Assembly (NCBI GenBank): GCA_009649835.1 | Contig: PYCK01000051.1 | Span: 1 to 11,004, forward strand | Reading direction: 5' to 3' | DNA from: Candidatus Methanocomedens sp. | Lineage (GTDB): Archaea; Halobacteriota; Methanosarcinia; Methanosarcinales; Methanocomedenaceae | DNA: 11,004 nt | Part shown: positions 1 to 6,115 of the stretch, piece by piece | How the letters are laid out: the number at the start of each line of letters is the position of its first letter | Numbering within the stretch: the first letter of the stretch is position 1 | Made by a program: the position numbers and the translations under genes | Notes under the pieces: model-generated | What the model was told of the DNA's origin: nothing | The model's input: the letters and a program-made list of their open reading frames with translations, nothing else | Databases searched by the model: none

Positions 1-1554
1 CCTGACCCCCCTGGCAGTGCCCTCGATACTGTACCCCCCGGCCTTGCAAGGTGATATGCCCGAGACCACCCTTATCCGGAAAGCTTCATCCCCTGCATCC
101 TTTGGGACAATATCAATACCCAACTGCCGGGCCAGCAATCGCATCTTAGGAGGATGCTCCCGCCAGCGCCAGAACCCGTGGTCGATGTACCCGCCCGGGA
201 GCCCCAGGCGCTTGGCCCAGTCCCGCAGGTATGTATCCCACCTCTGGTACAGGTCAGGGTGCAGCTCAAGCATGCGCCGGAATTCCGCACCCAGGGCCGC
301 CGGGCACAGCCAGCAGCCCACCCGCTCAAACCCCATGTCGTACAGTGGATTATATTCCAGGCCCCGCCAGTGTATGTACAGCCACACCTCAAGCGCACGC
401 CAGTCGCGGATGGGGTACACATTCACCTGCCCCGGCACCAGGGGATTTCCCTCAGTGGCAGGGATGCGGGCACGGCTGAATGATTCATACTTACGCTTGC
501 CGTCTATGGTCAGGTAATTCCCCTTTTCCGGTATCTCCCCTGCAGGAGCCAGCTTGCAGACCTTGCAGCACCACCTGTAATCCTTGGCAGGGGGCCCGAA
601 ATCTGGCAAGTGCTGCCAGAACACGTCCCCTGCATCCAGTTCATCCAGGTCAATGTCATTATCATGGCAAAACTGCCGCGCATATTCCACAGTCTCAGGG
701 AATTCCAGGCCAGTGTTGATGAAATATGCCTTAGGGCTGTGTTTCAATGCGCTTTTGGTCAGGTCCAGCACCACCAGGCTGTCCTTGCCGCCGCTGAAGG
801 ACACATACACGGGTCTGCCGCGGTATTCCTGCTGGTTGGCCATGCCCTTGATAGTGTTCATGGCATTCTTGCCCAGGCGTTTGATGGCAGGCGCGTTGGC
901 CCTGACCACCTTGTCCATTGTGGGAACCACATCCTTTAACCGGGCCCGGCTTTTCCCTATCTTCCTGACCCTGATCGCAGGTGTGGCATTTTGCCCCATC
1001 GCTTTGGCATCCAGCAGTGCAAAACCCACACCCGTCATTGTCCCCTTCCTGACAATGATATCATCACCCTGCCTGACATCATCCGAACACCACTGTACCA
1101 TATCAGAACTAACGGTCTTACCGCTGAGATGGCCGGGAACATCTGACAGCTCAACGGTCCTGTGCCTGGTATATTGTGCCATGAGGGCAGCCCCATCCAT
1201 TGAAAGGTCGAACTGCCAGTCCAGGGTTTTCAGGTCAAAGCGCAGTATCCCAAACACCAGAGCGTCCACTATTACCTGGTCGGTCTTATCCTCACCACCA
1301 ATTTTATTGAGCAGGATAATACGCTCACCCAGCGGGTCAATACCGTAGCGGGCAGTCAGGATATCATGCAGGATACTGCGCTCGTAAGGTGAGCCAAACC
1401 GCACATCTCCGGGCGGTCCAAGTTCAATTCGCTGACCAGTCGAGTTGCAGAGTGCACACTCGATACTGATAAGCGGGAGATTACAGTCCGGGCACCAGTG
1501 AATGGATGCACCTTTTCCGGGTTTGAATTGTCTTTTATTGCGTTGTTCGGTCAT
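1..1554 (-). CDS. Zinc-ribbon/PUA/PAPS-reductase-like PP-loop protein, 3' end outside window
   Basis: The frame is open for 518 codons from an ATG at 1554 to the window edge, so the C-terminus is missing. Domains in order: a zinc ribbon with CPDC (residues 21-24) and CALC (33-36); a pre-PUA-like region (about 55-140); a PUA RNA-binding domain (about 147-200); then a PAPS-reductase-fold adenylating domain. The latter carries the PP-loop SGGKDS (254-259), a WCCKVCK cluster (328-334) and CWLCP (414-418). Archaeal relatives of this layout are usually annotated as phosphoadenosine phosphosulfate reductases, and many are longer with C-terminal 4Fe-4S ferredoxin motifs that would lie beyond the edge. 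The PUA domain argues for an RNA substrate, for example tRNA or rRNA thiolation, rather than plain sulfate assimilation; this is inference. No Shine-Dalgarno precedes the ATG, but a TATA box lies about 26 bp upstream, so the mRNA is probably leaderless. The gene is clearly more GC-rich than the rest of the window. Confidence 0.88.
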   Translation of the reverse strand, partial: MTEQRNKRQFKPGKGASIHWCPDCNLPLISIECALCNSTGQRIELGPPGDVRFGSPYERSILHDILTARYGIDPLGERIILLNKIGGEDKTDQVIVDALVFGILRFDLKTLDWQFDLSMDGAALMAQYTRHRTVELSDVPGHLSGKTVSSDMVQWCSDDVRQGDDIIVRKGTMTGVGFALLDAKAMGQNATPAIRVRKIGKSRARLKDVVPTMDKVVRANAPAIKRLGKNAMNTIKGMANQQEYRGRPVYVSFSGGKDSLVVLDLTKSALKHSPKAYFINTGLEFPETVEYARQFCHDNDIDLDELDAGDVFWQHLPDFGPPAKDYRWCCKVCKLAPAGEIPEKGNYLTIDGKRKYESFSRARIPATEGNPLVPGQVNVYPIRDWRALEVWLYIHWRGLEYNPLYDMGFERVGCWLCPAALGAEFRRMLELHPDLYQRWDTYLRDWAKRLGLPGGYIDHGFWRWREHPPKMRLLARQLGIDIVPKDAGDEAFRIRVVSGISPCKAGGYSIEGTARGVR

Positions 1555-1576
1555 TTGGCATGGTAGTTATTGCAGG

Positions 1577-1584
1577 TATATATT
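1577..1584 (-). promoter_or_regulatory. TATA box for the PAPS-reductase-like gene
   Basis: The minus strand reads AATATATA here, centred about 26 bp before the A of the ATG at 1554. That is the usual archaeal TATA-to-transcription-start distance, so transcription should begin at or within a few bases of the start codon. No ribosome-binding sequence lies between them, which agrees with a leaderless mRNA. This rests on spacing alone. Confidence 0.5.
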
Positions 1585-1599
1585 CTTAAGACTCTCTTT

Positions 1600-1780
1600 A
1601 ACATCGTGTGGGTAACTTCATTGTTCAGGAACATATCATGGAACATGGAATCTCACGACCTGGCTTAATGGACAGGATTTATAGGATGGAATGGTAACCA
1701 TTATCCTGTCGATCCTGTAAATCCTGTCAATATTTTCGATTTTTCCGATGATCCAGGCAAACTATTACCCACACAATGTT
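1600..1780. repeat. 181-bp element bounded by 16-bp inverted repeats
   Basis: The left end AACATCGTGTGGGTAA (1600-1615) and the right end TTACCCACACAATGTT (1765-1780) are inverted copies matching at 15 of 16 positions. Similarity continues weakly inward (GTTCAGGA on the left, TCCAGGCAA on the right). The interior holds a second, nested inverted repeat (1671-1728) and no convincing ORF. No obvious target duplication flanks it. The layout resembles a miniature non-autonomous element or a remnant of an insertion sequence. A large RNA hairpin is the alternative. It lies just upstream of the PAPS-reductase-like gene. Confidence 0.5.
1671..1728. repeat. Nested inverted repeat of ATCCTGT units
   Basis: The arms GACAGGATTTATAGGAT (1671-1687) and ATCCTGTAAATCCTGTC (1712-1728) pair with one mismatch around a 24-base loop. 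The loop contains its own short palindrome, ATGGT-A-ACCAT, followed by ATCCTGTC, which can pair with the left arm as an alternative fold. ATCCTGT occurs three times in the right half at about 9-10 base spacing. From general knowledge, similar ACAGGATTTACAGGAT-type repeats are dispersed in many prokaryotic genomes, including Methanosarcinales. No function can be assigned from sequence. Confidence 0.6.
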
Positions 1781-1832
1781 GGAGATATCCATTTTTAAAT
1801 ATTTTTACCTGAGGATTGGAATAAACACACAA

Positions 1833-1904
1833 TGGACCCGGCGGGATTCGAACCCGCGGCCTTCACGTTGCGAACGTGACGATCTACCCCTGATCTACGA
1901 GCCC
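1833..1904 (-). tRNA. tRNA-Ala (anticodon CGC)
   Basis: A complete 72-nt cloverleaf folds on the minus strand: a 7-bp acceptor stem GGGCTCG/CGGGTCC, a D-arm with GATC/GATC stem and a 7-nt loop, an anticodon stem TCACG/CGTGA around TTCGCAA, a 5-nt variable loop, and a T-arm GCGGG-TTCGAAT-CCCGC. The discriminator is A. The anticodon CGC (1872-1870) reads GCG. The third acceptor pair is G3-U70, the classic alanine identity element, which supports the assignment independently. No intron is visible and the CCA end is not encoded. The gene stands alone between two repeat elements. Confidence 0.96.
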
Positions 1905-1938
1905 AAAAAAGAAATAATCGGGACATTTTCCTGCCCCG
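1905..1938 (-). terminator. Possible hairpin and T-tract terminator just 5' of the tRNA
   Basis: On the minus strand a 6-bp stem CGGGGC/GTCCCG (1938-1933 and 1924-1919, one G-U pair) with an 8-nt loop is followed by ATTATTTCTTTTTT running directly into the tRNA 5' end at 1904. This resembles an intrinsic-type terminator that would stop transcripts from the zinc-ribbon/EF-1beta genes before the tRNA. Archaeal termination depends mainly on the T tract. It could equally be tRNA 5' leader sequence. Confidence 0.35.
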
Positions 1939-1977
1939 AAATCCAGTAATAGTCAAAAACAAAACAATTCAAACTAT

Positions 1978-2044
1978 CTTTGCGGACTTCGCGCTCTTTG
2001 CGGTGACTAAAATCATACACCGCAAAGGACGTGAAAGAGCAAAG
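1978..2044. repeat. Imperfect inverted repeat rich in CTTTGCG units
   Basis: The left arm (1978-2005), which begins CTTTGCGG and ends CTTTGCGGTG, and the right arm (2018-2044), which begins CACCGCAAAGG and ends GAGCAAAG, are inverted copies. There are perfect 9-10 bp matches at the inner ends and small indels in the middle. The loop is 12 bases. CTTTGCG/CGCAAAG-type repeats are common dispersed intergenic repeats in several prokaryotic groups (general knowledge). It sits between the EF-1beta gene and the tRNA. It encodes nothing and may act as a transcript-end hairpin. Confidence 0.6.
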
Positions 2045-2097
2045 TGTTCAGGATTTATGTTCCTGACTATAAATCAGTAACTGGTTATCAATTGATA

Positions 2098-2364
2098 TTA
2101 CAGGCGCCCCAGTTCGATCACTGAAACACTTTCAACTTCATCGACTGCTGCAAAAGCCTCTTCCACCTTATCGGTACCACCCTCGATATCACCCACGACG
2201 ACAACGGCAATAACGGCTTTCAGGCCAAAGGCTATGGGCTCCTCGGAAAAACCGTGGAGTTTTACACCCTCAGGTATGACCGCTTCCAGTCTCCCTTTCA
2301 GGGCATCAAGGTCGGTTTCCACGCCAGCCGGCATGATCTTGATCTTAGCTGCTACTTCGCCCAC
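2098..2364 (-). CDS. ef1b: Translation elongation factor aEF-1beta
   Basis: An 88-residue protein beginning MGEVAAKIKIMP and ending in VESVSVIELGRL, the usual length and ends of archaeal EF-1beta. It is the nucleotide exchange factor that replaces GDP with GTP on aEF-1A, acting in the cytoplasm during elongation. It has a single ferredoxin-like alpha/beta fold. The frame is open upstream to 2484, but the start is best placed at a GTG at 2364. A full Shine-Dalgarno GAGGTGA (2376-2370) lies five bases before it, and the upstream residues are the overlapping zinc-ribbon gene read out of frame. A second in-frame GTG three codons upstream overlaps the Shine-Dalgarno and is unlikely. The gene is coupled to the zinc-ribbon gene with a 10-bp gap. 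Confidence 0.94.
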   Translation of the reverse strand: MGEVAAKIKIMPAGVETDLDALKGRLEAVIPEGVKLHGFSEEPIAFGLKAVIAVVVVGDIEGGTDKVEEAFAAVDEVESVSVIELGRL

Positions 2365-2374
2365 ACTGTTCACC

Positions 2375-2542
2375 TCAGGGTCCCTGGAACTGGCATCCCG
2401 GACACGTATACGGGTTACTCTGGTGCCTACACATTGCACATCTTCCAATTTCCCTGCCACATGATGGGCACGGGAAACGCACATACCCTTTCTCGATAAG
2501 TTTTACTCCGCATGAAATACAGTATTCTGCTTTCTGGGTCAT
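2375..2542 (-). CDS. Small zinc-ribbon protein upstream of EF-1beta (HVO_2753-like)
   Basis: A 55-residue ORF starting MTQKAEYCISCG and ending in GCQFQGP. It carries four CxxC pairs: CISC (8-11), CPSC (25-28), CAMC (35-38) and CPGC (46-49), which would form two zinc ribbons. Small two-zinc-finger proteins of this kind are encoded next to EF-1beta in many Euryarchaeota, and HVO_2753 of Haloferax is the best known member. A role in translation or RNA binding is suspected but unproved. An AGGAG (2558-2554) lies 11 bases before the ATG. The stop codon overlaps the Shine-Dalgarno of the EF-1beta gene, which points to translational coupling. Confidence 0.9.
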   Translation of the reverse strand: MTQKAEYCISCGVKLIEKGYVRFPCPSCGREIGRCAMCRHQSNPYTCPGCQFQGP

Positions 2543-2590
2543 CCTTGTTAATTCTCCTATTAGATTTCGATATAGTATGATTATACTGAC

Positions 2591-3238
2591 TTAAAACTTG
2601 CTCTTGCCATATATCAATGTGCCCCAGGGAACACCGCCTTTCAACGCTTCGATAACTCTATCAAAGTACCTGCCGTTTAACACCATACAATCCATCCCGT
2701 GTGTCATAAGAAAAGCGCTCAGCCCCTTATCCACACAGGTCTCCTCACTGCCAGCCAGATCGCCGGCATATATCTGCTGCACCAGTTCACCATCCAGGTA
2801 AATACCGTCCACATCTGTGACCTTTACCAGCATGCTGCCAGTTCTTTGTGCAACCCAGGCAGAAATGGTATCTGATGTCACATCCCATGAGTGTTCCAGG
2901 CCGCTGTCGTCCTTATGCAATATTGTGTATGGCAGCAAAATATTTACGCCGGGTTCGTGTATCTCCAGGTCATTAGTAAGTGGCACGCCTGAGATGTCAG
3001 ACAGGTAATAGGCATACTGTTCCATAGCCAGTATTGCCATCCAGTGTGCCGCATCCCCTGAAATACCTGATATCTCCTGGAAACCCCTTACATTGTCTGC
3101 GAATACGGCCCCACCTGGAATGATAAGGACTGATTGTAAGTCCTGGCAGGCTATGTCATTGACCTTCCTGATAAGTGGGGAGGCACAGTCCATCAAGCTG
3201 CCGCCCAGTTTTATTACTACCCTGGAGTTATCTGTCAT
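2591..3238 (-). CDS. mfnE: [5-(aminomethyl)furan-3-yl]methyl phosphate kinase MfnE
   Basis: An amino-acid-kinase (uridylate-kinase-like) fold protein of 215 residues. Numbered from the upstream ATG at 3250, its motifs are the phosphate-binding VIKLGGSL (12-19), PGG (45-47), the SWDVTSDTISAW segment (121-132) and KVTDVDGIY (143-151) of the nucleotide site, and C-terminal NGRYFDRVIEAL (192-203). These fit MfnE, which phosphorylates (5-(aminomethyl)furan-3-yl)methyl phosphate to the diphosphate in methanofuran synthesis. Methanofuran is the C1 carrier of the formyl-methanofuran step. The frame opens at ATG 3250, but I prefer ATG 3238: the TATA box at 3264-3273 places the transcript start near 3240-3243, and the LGGSL strand normally lies close to the N-terminus. 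There is no Shine-Dalgarno for either start. A generic archaeal uridylate-kinase-like paralogue is the alternative. Confidence 0.85.
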   Translation of the reverse strand: MTDNSRVVIKLGGSLMDCASPLIRKVNDIACQDLQSVLIIPGGAVFADNVRGFQEISGISGDAAHWMAILAMEQYAYYLSDISGVPLTNDLEIHEPGVNILLPYTILHKDDSGLEHSWDVTSDTISAWVAQRTGSMLVKVTDVDGIYLDGELVQQIYAGDLAGSEETCVDKGLSAFLMTHGMDCMVLNGRYFDRVIEALKGGVPWGTLIYGKSKF

Positions 3239-3263
3239 TATACTGTTCATTGGCGGGCTAACA

Positions 3264-3273
3264 CATATATACT
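3264..3273 (-). promoter_or_regulatory. TATA box for mfnE
   Basis: The minus strand reads AGTATATATG. The TATA element predicts initiation near 3240-3243, which is downstream of the ATG at 3250 and 2-5 bases upstream of the ATG at 3238. With no ribosome-binding sequence present, the transcript is probably leaderless or nearly so. It also separates mfnE transcription from the mmp cluster upstream. Confidence 0.5.
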
Positions 3274-3297
3274 GTTGATATTCGCGCAGTACATCAC

Positions 3298-3304
3298 AAA
3301 AAAA
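3298..3304 (-). terminator. T7 tract ending the mmp cluster
   Basis: Downstream of the mmp7 stop codon the minus strand reads GATATTTTTTTGTG, with seven T in a row. U-rich tracts without a strong hairpin are typical archaeal termination sites. It lies between mmp7 and the mfnE TATA box, where a boundary between two transcription units would be expected. Confidence 0.45.
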
Positions 3305-3326
3305 TATCAGAGCATGATAAAACGCT

Positions 3327-4253
3327 TCATATCAAGAACCCGGTTTCGCTCTTGGTCTTGATGTCCACCAGGATAAAATTCTTCATATTACTGCGCCTGA
3401 TATCAGCAATATCCTTCAACTTGACACCTTCCACAAAGGAAACTTCACCGATCTGCTCATGGAACTCATCAAAATCCAGCTTGACCTTTAAGCCTCTCAA
3501 TCTAAGTGTAATAGGCAAAGGAGATAGTACTTCATTGATCGCAGGCACCTGGTCCTCGATCTCTTTTTTCACTCTTGGCGGCATAACGGAAAGCAGGTCC
3601 TTACCAATCTCTTCTCGTTCCTTATCAAATATCTTGCCAACAACATCGACCACCTGGTCCATGGCAAACATCTCTTCCCCTTTTCGCAGCCTGTGGGCAA
3701 TACGTCCCAGGTTACCCACATAAACATCCGCATCTGGTATGTCTGCAATATCTATCTCTGGAGCCCCTGTGACCACTATGGGGATATCGATACCTTCGAA
3801 CAACTTTGGCTTGCTCTCTGTGATGCAATGTTTGAAATTGCCAAAAACATACACTGCCACGTCATGCTCATTGATCAGTTCACGCTCATGTGCAGATATC
3901 TGGCACGTCCTTGCGCCCACACCCCTGCCCAGCCCCACCATATTGGTCTTTGCACCTTTACGGCGCAAAAACTCGGCAATGTCACAGTCCGGGTGCGGCA
4001 GGTGATGGTATGCAAGGGTCGGTGCCACAACAGCGATCTCGGTGCCGGATAGAGGTGCACGGGTCAACTCGCCCAGCAATTTCTTTGTCAGATCTTCAAC
4101 AAGCCCGGTATCCTTGATCGGAACCAGCATTATGATGACAACTTCAGTCTGCATTATATTCTTCTGGAGAATATAACCTCCCAGGTCCTCTACCAGCTCT
4201 TCGATCAGGTTATGTTTATGGACCCCGCCTTCGTACATCATTGGTTCAAGCAT
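3327..4253 (-). CDS. mmp7: Methanogenesis marker protein 7 (MCR activation)
   Basis: A 308-residue soluble protein matching the Mmp7 family in length and in its opening, with a YEGGVHKHNLIEEL segment at 8-20. Features seen: LAYHHLPHPDCDIAEFLRR (80-98), a glycine-rich stretch GLGRGVGARTC (107-117), and YVFGNFKHC (135-143). The three cysteines (90, 117, 143) could bind a metal cluster. The family occurs only in organisms with MCR. Mmp7 is a reported part of the complex that, with McrC, Mmp3, Mmp17 and component A2, reductively activates MCR using ATP. The start ATG overlaps the mmp17 stop by 8 bp. GAGGT eight bases upstream supports it. It is the last gene of the cluster and is followed by a T7 tract. 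Confidence 0.92.
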   Translation of the reverse strand: MLEPMMYEGGVHKHNLIEELVEDLGGYILQKNIMQTEVVIIMLVPIKDTGLVEDLTKKLLGELTRAPLSGTEIAVVAPTLAYHHLPHPDCDIAEFLRRKGAKTNMVGLGRGVGARTCQISAHERELINEHDVAVYVFGNFKHCITESKPKLFEGIDIPIVVTGAPEIDIADIPDADVYVGNLGRIAHRLRKGEEMFAMDQVVDVVGKIFDKEREEIGKDLLSVMPPRVKKEIEDQVPAINEVLSPLPITLRLRGLKVKLDFDEFHEQIGEVSFVEGVKLKDIADIRRSNMKNFILVDIKTKSETGFLI

Positions 4254-4851
4254 TGAGCCCTACCTCTTTTAGCAATTGATCGCGCATACTTACTGCCCTG
4301 TCCTTCCAATCCTGTTTAATAGGATCCTCGGAAGCCACGAAAAGAATATATTCATCTGTCAGTTGATGGTACCTGACCCTGAAACCCTCGGGGATGATCC
4401 TTAACATTGCATCAACGATCCTGTCATTGATCTCCTGTACTTTTTCATCGATCACCATGTCTCCAAGCAGATCAACCTCAGTCATATAATCCGGAGTTTC
4501 CACAACGATCAATGTTCTTTCCTCATGCAAGATATTGCCCCTGCCGTAGCGTTCCCACAATTTTGTAAGCAGTTGAGGGATATAAGCTTCCTTGTTAAGG
4601 CTGATTAACACTTCAGCTTTACCGTATCCGCCAATCTCCAGGTCAGCGAAATCACTAATTTTAACCGACGCTAATCCTTTCTTGCGCAGACCAAGGAAAA
4701 TGAATACCGGTTCGGTCACATCCACAAAAGCCCTGACCTTCAAAAGAACCCTGCCCAGCGCCAGGTCGGACAGCACATCTATTATCACTCTCCTATAGAT
4801 ATCTGCACCTAACTCTTCTGGTGATTCCACGATAATTGTATCATCTTCCAT
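4246..4851 (-). CDS. mmp17: Methanogenesis marker protein 17 (MCR activation)
   Basis: A 201-residue acidic soluble protein of the Mmp17 family, found with Mmp7 in MCR-containing archaea and reported in the MCR activation complex. It contains no cysteine, so it probably acts as a structural or docking subunit rather than a cluster ligand; this is inference. Visible segments are VTEPVFIFLGLRKKG (45-59), DLEIGGYGKAEVLISL (70-85) and LWERYGRGNI (98-107). The ATG is preceded by GGGGAG (4865-4860) at 8 bases. It starts 21 bp after the mmp15 stop and overlaps mmp7 by 8 bp, so the three are very likely co-transcribed. Confidence 0.92.
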   Translation of the reverse strand: MEDDTIIVESPEELGADIYRRVIIDVLSDLALGRVLLKVRAFVDVTEPVFIFLGLRKKGLASVKISDFADLEIGGYGKAEVLISLNKEAYIPQLLTKLWERYGRGNILHEERTLIVVETPDYMTEVDLLGDMVIDEKVQEINDRIVDAMLRIIPEGFRVRYHQLTDEYILFVASEDPIKQDWKDRAVSMRDQLLKEVGLNA

Positions 4852-4872
4852 CTATATGACTCCCCGCCGGGT

Positions 4873-6114
4873 CTATTTATCAATAAAACCTGATACCAGT
4901 AGTGCCGCACCAACAGCACCGATGTACTGGGAATGAGGTGGGACCGTAACCTTGATCTTCAGCAGTTCCTCCATGGCCTTGGGTACACCCTCGATAAGCG
5001 ATGACCCGCCTACCATGATCAGCGGTTCCTTAACATCGATCTCCTGCAATTGCTGCTCAAAGACCTGTTCCACTACACTGTAACAGGCAGCTGCTGCCAC
5101 ATCCTCCTGGGCTGAGCCTTTTGCAAGGGAATTGACCAGGCTCTGGATGCCGAACACTATGCAGTAACTGTTCATCTCCACGTTCTGCTGCATTCCCTTA
5201 ACAGCCAGATCGCCCAGTTCTGTGATATCCACACCCAGCCGCTTTGCAGTCATTTCCAGGAACCTGCCTGATGCCCCTGCACAAATACCGCCCATGGTGA
5301 ACATACCAGGGATACCATCCTGCACGGCGATGGCCTTATTGTCCATACCTCCAATATCTATGACAGTGGACGGTCCAACCTGGCTGTTGGCAAGATAGAC
5401 CGCTCCTTTGGAGTTGACAGTGATCTCTTCCTGGACCAGGTCTGCATTGAACTCCTCGCTCAGCAGGAACCTTCCGTAACCGGTAACACCTATGGCCTGT
5501 ATATCATCCCTGGTAATACCAGCCTCAACCATGGCATTTTCCAGTGATTCTCTGGCACTTTCCACCACCTTGATAGTGGGAACCCAACCTGTGCCTATGA
5601 TCTCATCATCCTTCATTATCACGGCCTTGGTGGTAGTCGACCCCGAATCGATGCCGGCGGTCAAACCTTCCTGATGCTCCCTGGCAAGCAGGCTGCGACG
5701 CCTGGCAGTGGTGGTCAGTGCTTCCAGCCTGGTAAGTAGGGTACTTGACGTTGTACGTTCAGTGAACGAATAACTAATGACAGGAATCTTCGAGTTGGCA
5801 TAAATATACCTGCGAATCTCATTTCGCACCAGGGCACCTTCAGCACACCTGAAGCATGAAGCGATCAATACGGCATCAGCCATGGTCTTTCCTTCCACAA
5901 TTGCTTTTGCCCTTGCCATCATCAATTTCAGGTCAGGGCTTGCCACCTTGAACCCGAAATTTTCCTCAACATTCTGGACGTCCTCTATGGATATCTCAGG
6001 GAAGAAAATTTCAGCATCAACCATACTGGCAGCAGTATCTATCTCTTTCTGGATACCACTGTATTCACTACCACAGGAAAGCTGGGCGATCTTGACAAGG
6101 CTTTCTTTTGCCAT
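4873..6114 (-). CDS. mmp15: Methanogenesis marker protein 15, activase-type ATPase
   Basis: A 413-residue protein in two parts. The first 150 residues include C14 and a CFRC pair (87-90). The rest is an ASKHA ATPase of the 2-hydroxyacyl-CoA dehydratase activase (HgdC/BadF) type: phosphate-binding GIDSGSTTTK (154-163), VIDIGGMDNK (251-260), GICAGASGRF (277-286), NSYCIVFG (315-322) and MVGGSSLIEG (367-376). C278 and C318 sit where such activases hold a [4Fe-4S] cluster shared between two subunits. This makes ATP-driven electron supply to a low-potential acceptor, plausibly MCR F430 or the activation complex, the likely role; this is inference. The frame opens 13 codons earlier at 6153. The ATG at 6114 is chosen because a perfect GGGAGGTGA lies five bases upstream and overlaps the mmp5 stop region. 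Confidence 0.93.
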   Translation of the reverse strand: MAKESLVKIAQLSCGSEYSGIQKEIDTAASMVDAEIFFPEISIEDVQNVEENFGFKVASPDLKLMMARAKAIVEGKTMADAVLIASCFRCAEGALVRNEIRRYIYANSKIPVISYSFTERTTSSTLLTRLEALTTTARRRSLLAREHQEGLTAGIDSGSTTTKAVIMKDDEIIGTGWVPTIKVVESARESLENAMVEAGITRDDIQAIGVTGYGRFLLSEEFNADLVQEEITVNSKGAVYLANSQVGPSTVIDIGGMDNKAIAVQDGIPGMFTMGGICAGASGRFLEMTAKRLGVDITELGDLAVKGMQQNVEMNSYCIVFGIQSLVNSLAKGSAQEDVAAAACYSVVEQVFEQQLQEIDVKEPLIMVGGSSLIEGVPKAMEELLKIKVTVPPHSQYIGAVGAALLVSGFIDK

Positions 6115-6115
6115 A

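Noticed and set aside
17..1348. Several plus-strand ORFs, up to 254 codons, at the left end
   Set aside because: They lie opposite the 518-codon minus-strand frame, which has zinc-ribbon, PUA and PP-loop motifs. The plus-strand products are rich in Ser, Pro and Arg and match no family; they are shadows of the GC-rich gene.
1671..1728. CRISPR-like repeat units (ATCCTGT copies)
   Set aside because: The units are 7 bases at 9-10 base spacing, inverted as well as direct, with no unique spacers of regular length.
2048..2066. TCAGGA/TCCTGA hairpin downstream of EF-1beta as a terminator
   Set aside because: Only 6 bp and not followed by a T tract on the minus strand; too weak to call.
2086..2097. 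Perfect palindrome TATCAATTGATA right after the EF-1beta stop
   Set aside because: Short and AT-rich with no T run or promoter nearby; likely chance.
2365..2484. N-terminal extension of EF-1beta to 128 residues
   Set aside because: The extra residues are the zinc-ribbon gene read in another frame. A Shine-Dalgarno and family length support the GTG at 2364.
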